Notes: a model not told the origin generated them from the letters alone. Positions 7,243 through 16,476 are shown, counted from the stretch's first letter. The stretch: DNA of 64,000 nucleotides from an uncultured Vibrio sp. (GCA_947504195.1 CANNGN010000001.1:707510-771509); one strand, 5' to 3'. Program-made: numbers and translations.

Positions 7243-10212
7243 TTACTCTCCCTCCCAAACTCTAATATTAACCAGACATGAGTTACACGCTGTGGAGTGT
7301 GATTTTTTGATAATTGGTCTGCTTGGTGTCAATGTGTTCATAGAGCCACCTTTATCTGGAGATTTTCCAGGTATACCAATTGGTTCATAAAGCGCTGACG
7401 ATTCATATGAGTGAACGGTACCTGCAGGCACACGACCAGTAATATCCGCCGCACAAAGAACAGAACCACGATCATTGAATACTTCAACAATCTGATGATG
7501 TTTGATACCACGAGCTTCAGCATCGGCACCATTAATACGGATAACCCAGTAGTAGTAACCATCGATTTCTACGCGGTGATCAACGATATCATTGATATGT
7601 GAATCTTTACCGTCAGCCATTGTGTGGAAACTATAACGGCTGTGTGGTGTGATCATCTGTAGTGGGTATTTCTCATATAGCTCACCAGAATGTGGACCTT
7701 CCCAAGATGGGATGTACTTAGTCATTACTGGACGCTCAGGATCATCAGGAGCAAAGCGTTTCAAGCTGTTACACACAAATTCAATCTTGCCACTTTGGGT
7801 CTGCAACCCACTTCTGAATGAATCACTGTATTCTGCTGGTAATGGGTTCATTTCAGGCACATCTTTCTTTCTGCCTTCGTAATACCAATTCCAAGAAACT
7901 GGATCGCGATCTTCCTCTTTCGGTGGCGGAACGATGTAATATCCTTTCTTAAGGAATTTCGTCCAAGAAATTTTCTCAGGTAGATCGGTACCGTTATACA
8001 GCCTTCTTACCCATTCAAGTTCAGACGAACCTTCAGAGAAGTACGCACCAACACCTAACTTAGTCGCAATCATACGGAAGATTTCGTAATCCGATTTCGA
8101 CTCGCCCAGAGGTTCAATACACTTGTGTTGAAGCGTAATAACACGGTGGTTACATTGGTTATAGTTATGGTGGATATAACCGCCACTACTTGCGAACTCA
8201 CCGATATCCCAACGTTCAAAGTTGGTACACGCTGGTAGGATAATATCCGCAAACTTCGCTTCACCTTCCAGCCAAATTGATTGGTTTACCACAACTTCCA
8301 ACTTGTCACTGCGATACATATTCGCGAAACGGTTGGTGTCATTCATGGTACCAAAGTGAGAGCCACCATATTTGTAGTACATCTTAATTTGCGAGTGACC
8401 AGGTGCTGGATATTTGAAATCACAGAACTGTCCCTCAATGTGCTTGGTATCCGTTAAGTAACCTTCTGCTTTACCTTCCATAACCGCTTCAGGGATACGT
8501 AAACGAGGCACTTTCTGTTTGACCGGGTTCATCGTCATAACTTGTGGCATACGTTGGTACATGTTTACACCAACACCTGTACCTTCAAAGTCACCAGATA
8601 AACCACCTTCTGAGTATCCAGGGAAGTAGAAGCGAGTATCAACTGGCGTACCTTGTTGTAGGTTACCCATGTTGACACCAGGCTTACCAATTCCTTGCAT
8701 CGCCATTAGACAAACCATTGAACGTGCCCACTCAGCACCGGTTGCACTGCGACATGCAGAACCAAAGCCTTGAACACCACCCGCTGCAAGATACACTTTC
8801 TTATTACCCCATTTACGGGCTAATGCACGCACATCACGTGCTGGGATACCTGTCTCTTCTTCTTGCCATTCAGGTGTTTTTGGAATGCCGTCTTCGTTAC
8901 CGATAACGTACTCTTTCCATTCTGCAAATCCTTCGGTCTTATCTTCAACGAAGTCTTTGTCGTATAACCCTTCTTGCATCCAAACGTAAGCAATTGCTAA
9001 TGCCATTGCGTTACTTGTACCCGGGTTAGTACCAAACCATTTACCACCAAGCAATGCTGCTGTGTGGTTATAGAATGGGTCAATGTGAACAAATTCAATA
9101 CCCAACTGCTTCGCCCATAGACGACGCTGTGTACCTTCCATCGCACCGTATACACCAGAAGTAGATTCTGGATCACTCGACCAGAACACGATCATCTCTG
9201 CGTGTTTTAGTGCATCTTCAACGGTTGAATAGGTATCTGGTGAACCTAGACGAATCGAGTTTCCCCAGTGGTGCATTGCACCCCAGTAGAAGCCTTCCCA
9301 ACTATCTGGGTTATGGGCAACATAAGAGGTACCAATGATGTTAAAGAAACGCATACGACAAGATAACCAATAACCCAAGTTACCCCATAAGTGGTGCGAA
9401 CCCGTACCATTCATTATTGCGCCTGGACCATGTTCAGTTTTAACACGTCCAATTTCTTTCGCGACAAGATCCGTTGCTTCATCCCAACTAATACGTTCAT
9501 AGCCAGAAATACCACGGTTTTGTGGATTACGTTCACCATCTGGATCAAAATCGACACGCTTCATAGGGTAAAGAATTCGGTCTTTTGAGTAGATAGTAGA
9601 TTTGATCGCTTGTGTATGTGGGCTAACGGTTACCTTTTTCGTTGGAGTAAACTCTCTACCGCGTGCTTTGATAGTCCATGGTTCTGGATCGTCATCAGCC
9701 AAATCGATCGGAGTTATACGAATAATTTTGTCGTCTTTAACATACACGAAGACTGGACCACCATTGGTATTGCTGACAAAACGCATCGTACCGTCAGGCA
9801 TTGGTGTACCATATTTAGCTTGATTGTCGACAATTGCACCTAGAATATCGGTGAACTGGACAATCAGTTTCTCATCACCAATGGCTTCAACTTTGAACAG
9901 TTTCGCCATATCGATAACATCTTGATAGTCGCGCCATGGCACCATCATTTTCATTGCATCTGCTGCAGTGTTAAACATCATTACAACATCAGCATCAAGA
10001 TCTTTACCTGATTTGGAAGACATTTTCCCATCAGTAATCTTAAAAATACGTCCTGTTTTTGAGGTACGAACACAGATACAAGCGGTAAGATTTTCTTTAG
10101 CGACAAGCGCTTTGAATTTTCTATCCGTCTTACACAATAACTTTACTGCTTGGGCTAAACCGAGCAGAGTTACCTTCAATTGCTTCTCTGAAGCTATATT
10201 GGCCATTTTCAA
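7243..10212 (-). CDS. Molybdopterin oxidoreductase, pyrogallol transhydroxylase-like large subunit with SCP2-like N-terminal extension
   Basis: 989 residues if TTG at 10212 is used (GGGAG 7 bases upstream); an ATG at 10206 is the alternative. Residues 1-130 look like an SCP2/sterol-carrier-type domain (FKITDGK, SGKDLDADVVMMF, KVEAIGDEKLIVQF). The rest is a DMSO-reductase-superfamily Mo-bisMGD protein without the usual N-terminal Fe-S cysteines. From memory, the Pelobacter acidigallici enzyme uses His144, Tyr152, Asp174, Ser175 (Mo ligand), Trp176 and Tyr404. With a constant offset of 129, this protein has H273, Y281, D303, S304, W305 and Y533. I infer a hydroxyl-transferring or dehydroxylating enzyme acting on a polyhydroxylated ring. 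The neighbouring redox flavoproteins leave open a net reductive role. It is not Tat-exported. Confidence 0.82.
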   Translation of the reverse strand: MKMANIASEKQLKVTLLGLAQAVKLLCKTDRKFKALVAKENLTACICVRTSKTGRIFKITDGKMSSKSGKDLDADVVMMFNTAADAMKMMVPWRDYQDVIDMAKLFKVEAIGDEKLIVQFTDILGAIVDNQAKYGTPMPDGTMRFVSNTNGGPVFVYVKDDKIIRITPIDLADDDPEPWTIKARGREFTPTKKVTVSPHTQAIKSTIYSKDRILYPMKRVDFDPDGERNPQNRGISGYERISWDEATDLVAKEIGRVKTEHGPGAIMNGTGSHHLWGNLGYWLSCRMRFFNIIGTSYVAHNPDSWEGFYWGAMHHWGNSIRLGSPDTYSTVEDALKHAEMIVFWSSDPESTSGVYGAMEGTQRRLWAKQLGIEFVHIDPFYNHTAALLGGKWFGTNPGTSNAMALAIAYVWMQEGLYDKDFVEDKTEGFAEWKEYVIGNEDGIPKTPEWQEEETGIPARDVRALARKWGNKKVYLAAGGVQGFGSACRSATGAEWARSMVCLMAMQGIGKPGVNMGNLQQGTPVDTRFYFPGYSEGGLSGDFEGTGVGVNMYQRMPQVMTMNPVKQKVPRLRIPEAVMEGKAEGYLTDTKHIEGQFCDFKYPAPGHSQIKMYYKYGGSHFGTMNDTNRFANMYRSDKLEVVVNQSIWLEGEAKFADIILPACTNFERWDIGEFASSGGYIHHNYNQCNHRVITLQHKCIEPLGESKSDYEIFRMIATKLGVGAYFSEGSSELEWVRRLYNGTDLPEKISWTKFLKKGYYIVPPPKEEDRDPVSWNWYYEGRKKDVPEMNPLPAEYSDSFRSGLQTQSGKIEFVCNSLKRFAPDDPERPVMTKYIPSWEGPHSGELYEKYPLQMITPHSRYSFHTMADGKDSHINDIVDHRVEIDGYYYWVIRINGADAEARGIKHHQIVEVFNDRGSVLCAADITGRVPAGTVHSYESSALYEPIGIPGKSPDKGGSMNTLTPSRPIIKKSHSTACNSCLVNIRVWEGE

Positions 10213-10258
10213 AATTATGCTCCCAGTTACTACTCTTTATTTTTTCTGATCTATTAAG

Positions 10259-10274
10259 AGCAATAAACGAGCCA
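10259..10274 (-). promoter_or_regulatory. Sigma-54 (-24/-12) promoter of the Mo-enzyme operon
   Basis: On the minus strand the sequence is TGGCTCGTTTATTGCT, against consensus TGGCACG-N4-TTGCW: one mismatch, with the invariant GG and GC in the right register. It predicts a transcript start about 12 bases downstream, near 10247, and a leader of about 35 bases. The divergent gene encodes a sigma-54 activator, which supports the call. Confidence 0.88.
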
Positions 10275-10337
10275 AACCTTTAAAAATTAATTAGTTAGAA
10301 ATCCATGATCAATGTCATACAGAATATTAAACTAATC

Positions 10338-10351
10338 ATGATCCACATCAA
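10338..10351. promoter_or_regulatory. FNR-like box in the divergent control region
   Basis: ATGATCCACATCAA matches TTGAT-N4-ATCAA at nine of ten positions. It lies about 135 bp upstream of the regulator start and about 95 bp upstream of the sigma-54 start. It is well placed to activate the regulator gene from a promoter near 10375-10390 when oxygen is absent. A weaker similar sequence lies near 10303. Confidence 0.5.
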
Positions 10352-10399
10352 TTCAGAGCCTTTAGTCACTTTTTATATCCTATGATATTTCCTACTCTG

Positions 10400-10421
10400 T
10401 GATATATCACTATGATATATC
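10400..10421. promoter_or_regulatory. Paired TGATATATCA operators (probable activator-binding site)
   Basis: Two identical perfect palindromes TGATATATCA at 10400-10409 and 10412-10421, repeating every 12 bp; a degenerate third (TGATATTTCC) starts at 10383. They lie about 155-175 bp upstream of the predicted sigma-54 transcript start, the usual enhancer distance, and 60-80 bp before the regulator ATG. Binding by the adjacent Fis-type HTH activator, with autoregulation, is the simplest reading. Confidence 0.6.
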
Positions 10422-10479
10422 ATAACTAAACAGGTATAATTTCGGCTTCAAAACAGCACAGTATTTAGCATGGAAACGA

Positions 10480-12012
10480 ATGGATAATAACCTATTTTAT
10501 CGCCAGGCCGTTGAGGCATTAACTGGAAGTTTAAACATTGAAGAAAGCTTGAAAAATTGTATTAATTTCTTGCGTGATGTTATCCCTGCAGATGTGTTGT
10601 CTGTCCATTTATGGGACGAGAATTTATGTTCCCTACGGATATTAGCCACAGCCGATAAACACCATGGGCACCTATGCAGTATTATCATTCCTGTCGAACA
10701 AGAAATGCGTCATATCACGCGCTGGGAATATGGTTTGGGTGTCAAAATCATCAATGACTTTGTCGATGATCCCATCAGTTCATTAGTCGAAGATCATATG
10801 GCGACTATCTACGGTGATGAGCACTACTCTCACTTGATTTCTCGAGTTAAAATTGGTGACGAGAGAATCTGTGACCTCGTTCTTTTAGCGAAAGGTAGAG
10901 GACAGTTTAAGCCAGAGCATGCACAACTGTTCTCGACTCTCGATTCCCCGTTCGGTATCGCGGTTTCTAACAGCTTAAAGCATATCGCGATTAAAGATAT
11001 GCACTCCAAGCTACTTGATGAACATGAACAACTGAAATCAAAATATAACCAGATTAATCATTACGACGTTATTGGTAGCAATAGTGGTTTAAAGCGTACT
11101 ATTCAAAAGGTCGATGAAGTTTCTAATACTGATGCTCCTGTACTCATTCTTGGTGAAACGGGCGTAGGTAAAGATGTGATTGCCAATATGATCCAACACA
11201 ATTCATCTCGAAAATCCCAGCCTTATATCAGAGTGAATTGCGGAGCTATACCAGAATCGCTCGTTGACAGTGAGCTATTTGGTCATGAAAAAGGTGCATT
11301 TACCGGCGCTTCGGAACAAAAGATTGGCCGCTTTGAACGAGCGAACAAAGGAACAATATTTCTCGACGAAGTCGGTGAATTATCGAAAGCAGCTCAGGTT
11401 CGCCTACTTCGAGTACTGCAAAATGGTGAGATAGAGAGAGTCGGTGGAAAGAAAACACTTAAGCTTGATATTCGTGTTATTGCCGCAACAAACCGCTCAC
11501 TAGAAGATATGGTTGCGAGCAATGAGTTTCGTCCAGATTTATACTATCGTTTGTGCTTGTTCCCAATTAAGATCCCACCTCTGCGTGAACGCCTCGAAGA
11601 TATTCCATTGTTTGCCAATTATTTTATCCAGCAATGCCGCAAGAAGTTTAATCTTCCGCCCTCAGAAGTTGCGATTGGTGAAATCGAAAAGTTGCAAAGT
11701 CATTCTTGGCCAGGAAATATTCGCGAACTCACCAATGTTATCGAACGCTCAGTGATTGCGGCACACGGTAGGCCAATAATTTTCAATCTAAATCGACATT
11801 CAGACGTGGTTGACTTTACACCAGCGGTTAATATCAATCCAAATACCGCTATGTTAACTCTCGAAGAAATTAATCGTGAACATATAAAACGGGCGTTAGC
11901 AGTGGCAAATGGAAAGATACAAGGACCAGATGGCGCAGCACAATTGCTCAATATTAATCCACATACTTTACGCAGCCGAATTAAAAAATTAGGCATCTCA
12001 TATAACGAATAA
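10480..12012 (+). CDS. Sigma-54-dependent transcriptional activator (GAF-AAA+-Fis HTH)
   Basis: 510 residues. Residues 1-180 form a GAF-type sensor domain, followed by a short linker helix. The AAA+ domain has Walker A GETGVGKD (near 225), the sigma-54 contact loop GAFTGA (272-277), Walker B GTIFLDEVGEL and an arginine-finger region (RPDLYYRL). The C-terminus has a Fis-type helix-turn-helix (GAAQLLNINPHTLRSRIKKL). The layout matches NorR/FhlA-like enhancer-binding proteins that sense a small molecule through GAF. It is divergent from the Mo-enzyme operon, which has a clear -24/-12 promoter, so it almost certainly controls that operon. The effector may be the enzyme's aromatic substrate (inference). 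Confidence 0.92.
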   Translation: MDNNLFYRQAVEALTGSLNIEESLKNCINFLRDVIPADVLSVHLWDENLCSLRILATADKHHGHLCSIIIPVEQEMRHITRWEYGLGVKIINDFVDDPISSLVEDHMATIYGDEHYSHLISRVKIGDERICDLVLLAKGRGQFKPEHAQLFSTLDSPFGIAVSNSLKHIAIKDMHSKLLDEHEQLKSKYNQINHYDVIGSNSGLKRTIQKVDEVSNTDAPVLILGETGVGKDVIANMIQHNSSRKSQPYIRVNCGAIPESLVDSELFGHEKGAFTGASEQKIGRFERANKGTIFLDEVGELSKAAQVRLLRVLQNGEIERVGGKKTLKLDIRVIAATNRSLEDMVASNEFRPDLYYRLCLFPIKIPPLRERLEDIPLFANYFIQQCRKKFNLPPSEVAIGEIEKLQSHSWPGNIRELTNVIERSVIAAHGRPIIFNLNRHSDVVDFTPAVNINPNTAMLTLEEINREHIKRALAVANGKIQGPDGAAQLLNINPHTLRSRIKKLGISYNE

Positions 12013-12137
12013 TCCACACTTGCTTTATCAGTATTACTCGTTACTCTAGCGAGGCTAAATTATTCACATTGAGTAACCTTAGTTTTGCGTTACTCAAGTT
12101 TCTCATCTCCTATTCTCAAGCAAAAAAGGATAGTTTC

Positions 12138-12638
12138 ATGAATCCGATCTCGATTGCTTTTACCGGCCCATCTGGCAGCGGTAAAACCACCACAATATTA
12201 CGCATCGCTGAACAACTGACCAAAGATTATCGCTTAGCCATTGTCAAACACGACCCAAGTGATAAGGCTCAGTTCGACAAAGAAGGTAAAGATAGCTGGA
12301 AATTTAGTCAAACCGGCGCTGAAATTGTTGTGACATCGCCAACTCGAACAACCTATTTATCACAGCGACCTAGAGAAATTGAGAATATTATCGAGATGTT
12401 AGCCGAGTTTGATATTTTGATTGTCGAAGGCTTGAAAACCTTGCCTTTACCGCGAATCGCGATCTTTAGAAATGAGATTGATATTAGTTATTTTTCTTGC
12501 TCAGATGCTATTGCCATCGATGACACAATTAACATTGCCGATTATGACGTACCGCAGTCACTAAAGATATTAGATTTGAATAATACGCAACAGCTAATTG
12601 ATTGGTTATTAGAAAATGGGCAAGCTGTTGTTCGATAA
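12138..12638 (+). CDS. mobB: Molybdopterin-guanine dinucleotide biosynthesis protein MobB
   Basis: 166 residues from the ATG at 12138, which has AAGGA 7 bases upstream; an upstream in-frame extension to 12069 uses a non-ATG start without a ribosome site. The P-loop GPSGSGKTTT, the VKHDP motif and DILIVEGLK are typical of MobB, a GTP-binding helper in attaching GMP to molybdopterin. It follows the sigma-54 regulator by 125 bp and presumably supports loading of bis-MGD into the neighbouring enzyme. Its place beside one specific Mo-enzyme suggests the island carries part of its own cofactor supply. Confidence 0.85.
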   Translation: MNPISIAFTGPSGSGKTTTILRIAEQLTKDYRLAIVKHDPSDKAQFDKEGKDSWKFSQTGAEIVVTSPTRTTYLSQRPREIENIIEMLAEFDILIVEGLKTLPLPRIAIFRNEIDISYFSCSDAIAIDDTINIADYDVPQSLKILDLNNTQQLIDWLLENGQAVVR

Positions 12639-12751
12639 AGGATTTGTTGTTTAAGACGTTATTTATTGATGCACGTTTAGTAAGAATAATCATGCAGCCA
12701 GAGAGATTCTACATCGTCACTGGCTGTCAGGTTCAATGGGATGAAATAGGA

Positions 12752-13489
12752 CTAACCCGTCAGGCCTGTATAAAACAACTTCCCACCGGAAATCAGCAAG
12801 AAAAAATAGCAAACTTGATAAACTCGCTCTTGGCTGATCACTTTAAGTAACATCGTCCCGATTTTAACGCCAATGGGAGCCAATGGAATCAAAACTAAAG
12901 ACGTCATTAAGTTTTGATGATCAAAATTACCTAGGTAGGTGTAAGGAATCAGTTTAATCAAATTCATTAAACCGAAAAACACTGCCATCGTACCGACCAT
13001 CACCATTTTATCGAGCTTTTTCGGCAGCAAATACATACTTATTGGACCACCACCAGCATGAATCATGGCACTCGACAATCCAGATAATGCACTCCAAAAC
13101 TGTCCTGAGTATTTGTAAGTTTTAAATGTCGCCCCTTTTAGATAGTACTGTGCGCAAAACAACAGTGAGATAGTACCGACAACAAGTTCAACAGCTTGAT
13201 CGGAGACAAACCCCATAATAAATGATGCCACAATGATTCCCACAATCGCCGGCGGTATCATCATTTTGATTTCACTAAAATCACAATTTTTATAGTGATA
13301 ACGAATAGCAAATGCATCCATTACACATAGAATTGGCAACAACACAGAAGCAGCTTGCACTGGTGACGTCGTAAAGGCCATCAAAGGCACCGCAATAACG
13401 CCTAGTGCGCCACCAAACCCACCTTTACTGATTCCATAAATTAATACAGCCGGTATAGCAGTTAAATAGAAAAGATAATCTGTAATCAT
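12752..13489 (-). CDS. TauE/SafE-family membrane permease
   Basis: 245 residues with about seven to eight transmembrane helices. The N-terminal GISKGGFGGALGVIAVPLMA motif and the mid-protein SAMIHAGGGPISMYLLP motif are family signatures of TauE/SafE (sulfite or organosulfonate exporters). It converges on mobB with a 113-bp gap. The substrate is unknown; a role in sulfite or organic anion export is possible but not shown by the sequence. Confidence 0.85.
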   Translation of the reverse strand: MITDYLFYLTAIPAVLIYGISKGGFGGALGVIAVPLMAFTTSPVQAASVLLPILCVMDAFAIRYHYKNCDFSEIKMMIPPAIVGIIVASFIMGFVSDQAVELVVGTISLLFCAQYYLKGATFKTYKYSGQFWSALSGLSSAMIHAGGGPISMYLLPKKLDKMVMVGTMAVFFGLMNLIKLIPYTYLGNFDHQNLMTSLVLIPLAPIGVKIGTMLLKVISQERVYQVCYFFLLISGGKLFYTGLTG

Positions 13490-13724
13490 AATGAATATTC
13501 TTATATAAACTTACATTTACGTATATCAAGTCAATGCTTAAAACACGTTCGCCGCCAGAATCGAATACTGGGGAAGGATTGAGTACTGTGGCGCTAGATT
13601 AAATGACTTCAAGTTGGAATACTTATATATGCAACACATTATGATGTAAAAAATATTCGATCAGCAGAAATTAGTTTTTGATATATAGAAGATTGCTGAA
13701 CACCCTACTCTATGATCAGAGCAA

Positions 13725-14942
13725 TTAATCAAGGTTCTGGTTGTATCGACCACGCGTTAACACCATACGATCTCTCGCGGCCAGATTAATGAATACACCA
13801 CAGATAGAAGCAACAACGGTGATCATTACCAACGAGGCTGTCCATGAGTCCGTAGCACCATGCAAATAACCAATAATTGATGGGCCTGTTGCCGCTAAAC
13901 CATAGCCGATACTTTGCGACATGCCTGATAAAGCCGCAGCTTGAAGGGGTGTTTCTGTTCTTAAACCAATAAACGATATTCCGATGATAAAAGTAGAACA
14001 ATTCGCTAGACCAAATACCCCAACCCATAGAATGGCAAACTGTGGTAACAATATCATCCCAACTGCTCCCAAAACACTTAAGATTGCGGTTAGTGAAACA
14101 AGTTGTCGTTGACTACGAACACGAGACAAAATCGGCACCAGTAATAGCCCAGGAACCATGGTTGAAAACTGAAGGAAGCCGTAGATATAGCCTGATGTTA
14201 TTTCATCATAACCAAAGTCATGTAAAATCTTGGGTAACCAACCGGCAAAAGAGTAAAAGATAAAAGAGTTTAATCCTACACCTAGAGTAAGATGCCAAGC
14301 GACAGGACATTTCAGCATTTTAAACATCAACCCGCTAGAATCTGACGTTGTTGTATCTGATGAAGAGGCACCACTCATCTTTTGCGGAATCCATATCATC
14401 AAGGCGATAATAGGAAAAAGTAGATTTAAAAACAGCGCTAATTGCCATCCCGTGAATCCATACAACTCTATCCCAGAAATCGGTACCATTAAACTCGAGC
14501 TTAATGTTGAACTTACGCCCATAGCGAAAATATAAAGTGACGTTATAACGGCAATTTTGGTCGGAAAATTAACCTTGACGACCACAGGAAGCAGTACGTT
14601 ACCCACGGCGATTCCCGCACCAAGCATGACCGTTCCAAGGTATAAAAATGACTGAAAACCTAATGAGCGCAGTGTGATGCCAAGTCCAATCAAGACCAAG
14701 GCAATGGTAAGTGAAGGGTATAATCCGATACGACGAGAAAGAGACGCAGACATCGGAGAGAAAATAGCAAATGACAACAGCGGTAATGCCGTAAGAAACC
14801 CCGCCGCTGAAGAACTTAACGATAATCCTTCCATAATTTGACCAAGCACAGGCGCAACGGCAGTAAATGGAGCACGTAGGTTTAACGCGACAAACAAGAT
14901 ACCTAAAAATGCTAAAATTCTTACTTTATTGCTATTTGACAT
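13725..14942 (-). CDS. CynX/NimT-family MFS transporter
   Basis: 405 residues from the ATG at 14942; a longer in-frame start at 14981 lacks support. It has twelve predicted helices. The N-terminal VALNLRAPFTAVAPVLG and the GAGIAVGNVLLPVVVK motif are characteristic of the CynX (cyanate) / NimT (2-nitroimidazole) branch of the MFS. No cyanase gene is nearby, so cyanate transport is not supported. It is a stand-alone gene. Confidence 0.8.
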   Translation of the reverse strand: MSNSNKVRILAFLGILFVALNLRAPFTAVAPVLGQIMEGLSLSSSAAGFLTALPLLSFAIFSPMSASLSRRIGLYPSLTIALVLIGLGITLRSLGFQSFLYLGTVMLGAGIAVGNVLLPVVVKVNFPTKIAVITSLYIFAMGVSSTLSSSLMVPISGIELYGFTGWQLALFLNLLFPIIALMIWIPQKMSGASSSDTTTSDSSGLMFKMLKCPVAWHLTLGVGLNSFIFYSFAGWLPKILHDFGYDEITSGYIYGFLQFSTMVPGLLLVPILSRVRSQRQLVSLTAILSVLGAVGMILLPQFAILWVGVFGLANCSTFIIGISFIGLRTETPLQAAALSGMSQSIGYGLAATGPSIIGYLHGATDSWTASLVMITVVASICGVFINLAARDRMVLTRGRYNQNLD

Positions 14943-15015
14943 CGTTGTTTCCGTTATGGGTGGTCGAGTGAATCTGCACATTGTGATTAAATTGCCGACA
15001 CTCTAACACTGAAAT

Positions 15016-15038
15016 AGAAAAACCCACATAAATGCGGG
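15016..15038 (-). terminator. Terminator of the ABC ATPase gene
   Basis: Short stem CCCACAT / ATGCGGG (one G-U pair) at 15023-15038, followed on the minus strand by a T-run (complement of 15016-15022). It lies about 35 bp past the ATPase stop and before the CynX-like gene. Confidence 0.7.
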
Positions 15039-15073
15039 CTTTTAACGTCAATTAATTTTAATTGATTTGATAT

Positions 15074-16159
15074 CTAGCGTTCGATAGCGATGCCATTTTC
15101 ATCGAATAGATAGACTTCAGAATCATTGCAACTCAAGGTTAAAGTTTCCATACTCTTAACTTCTTTGTCACCCGCTAGGTGAACTTTAAACCCTTCAACT
15201 CCTGAAGATTGACCAAACATGTATGTGCTATTGCCTAAACGCTCTACCACATCACTTTGGAATGTAAGTTTGATTTGGGCTTCGTCGCCAACCAATAGAT
15301 GCTCTGGTCTAACTCCAAACGTCACTTTATCACCAACAGAGAATGATTTATTTGAACACGAGACAATGAACTCACTATTATCACCCGCACTTAAAGTAAC
15401 GGAGTCTGACGTCAAAGATTTTACCGTCGTCGGTATAAAGTTCATTTTAGGCGACCCAATAAATCCCGCTACGAACAGGTTTGCTGGCTTGTGATACAGA
15501 TCCAAAGGTGAACCAACCTGCTCTACTCTGCCATCCCTTAAAACAACAATTTTATCGGCGAGAGTCATCGCTTCAACTTGATCATGAGTCACGTAGACCA
15601 TAGTATTCTTTAATTTTTGATGCAATTTAGCGATCTGCAAGCGCATCTCGACACGGAGCTCTGCATCCAAATTCGAAAGAGGTTCATCAAATAGAAAGAC
15701 TTTAGGATCACGAACTATGGCACGTCCAATCGCTACCCGTTGACGCTGTCCACCGGACAACTCTTTCGGCTTACGCTTACGTAACTGGTCAAGTTGCAAT
15801 GTTTTAGCGGCGGCATCAACCTTAGCCGCAATTTCATCAGCAGGGACGCCGTTCATTTTTAGACCGAAGCCCATATTTTCTTCAACCGTCATATGCGGGT
15901 ATAAGGCGTAAGATTGAAACACCATTGCCACGCCACGTTCAGCAGGGTCAACATCATTCACTAGCGTATTATCAATATTAATCTCGCCTTCAGTGATTTC
16001 CTCTAAACCAGCGATCAAACGTAACAAGGTTGATTTTCCGCAACCAGAGGGACCGACAAACACGACAAACTCACCATCATCTATTTGTAAATCAATACCA
16101 TGGATTGTCTGAACGCTATCAAAACGTTTAATGACTTTTTTTAACGTAATGTCTGCCAT
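15074..16159 (-). CDS. Sugar ABC transporter ATP-binding subunit (MalK/UgpC/MsmK-like)
   Basis: 361 residues. Walker A GPSGCGKST, Q-loop VFQSYALYPHM, signature LSGGQRQRVAIGRA, Walker B VFLFDEPLSNLDA and switch-loop YVTHDQVEA are all intact. A C-terminal TOBE/regulatory region includes FGVRPEHLLVGDE. AAGGAG lies six bases before the ATG. It diverges from the permease, binding-protein and GH36 genes, with which it forms one importer: two permeases, one soluble binding protein and this homodimeric ATPase. Members of this group can energise several sugar permeases. Confidence 0.93.
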   Translation of the reverse strand: MADITLKKVIKRFDSVQTIHGIDLQIDDGEFVVFVGPSGCGKSTLLRLIAGLEEITEGEINIDNTLVNDVDPAERGVAMVFQSYALYPHMTVEENMGFGLKMNGVPADEIAAKVDAAAKTLQLDQLRKRKPKELSGGQRQRVAIGRAIVRDPKVFLFDEPLSNLDAELRVEMRLQIAKLHQKLKNTMVYVTHDQVEAMTLADKIVVLRDGRVEQVGSPLDLYHKPANLFVAGFIGSPKMNFIPTTVKSLTSDSVTLSAGDNSEFIVSCSNKSFSVGDKVTFGVRPEHLLVGDEAQIKLTFQSDVVERLGNSTYMFGQSSGVEGFKVHLAGDKEVKSMETLTLSCNDSEVYLFDENGIAIER

Positions 16160-16309
16160 TACAGGCTCCTTTACCCACTTCTACTAAATGGAATGTTTGT
16201 AAATGTTCGTTGATGAGCAAAACATACTCTTTTTGCTCGTTGTTGTGAGAAATCAAATTGAAATTGTTGATCGTCATCATACTTCCGAAGCCAACTTGTA
16301 CGATATCTG

Positions 16310-16323
16310 TGGAAACGTTTACA
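16310..16323. promoter_or_regulatory. LacI/GalR-family-type operator
   Basis: TGGAAACGTTTACA contains the perfect core AAACGTTT and is palindromic except at one position pair, matching LacI-family operators (PurR, GalR-like and catabolic repressors). It lies in the divergent promoter region between the ATPase and the permease operon. No LacI-type gene is in the window, so the repressor would act in trans. Confidence 0.65.
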
Positions 16324-16377
16324 AAACGTGAATTCTTCGGTATTAATTTTTTCGTCAATCTCTATGATTTGGATCAT

Positions 16378-16399
16378 ACCAGTGCTAATACGTACTGGT
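16378..16399. promoter_or_regulatory. Inverted repeat ACCAGT-N10-ACTGGT
   Basis: Two 6-bp perfect arms at 16378-16383 and 16394-16399, about 80 bp before the first permease gene. The spacing suits a dimeric activator or a second repressor site. I do not recognise the family. Confidence 0.35.
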
Positions 16400-16476
16400 T
16401 TATATCGCCTTTTTCAGCTCACCAAACACGTCGAAAGACAGGAATTAACATTACCTATTCGATGAAGCGGCAATAA

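Noticed and set aside
12693..12728. AGCCAG / CTGGCT inverted repeat as mobB terminator
   Set aside because: Only six pairs with a large loop and no T-run.
12602..12850. Plus-strand ORF of 82 codons after mobB
   Set aside because: It overlaps the ends of mobB and the TauE gene in other frames, has no ribosome site, and its sequence resembles no family.
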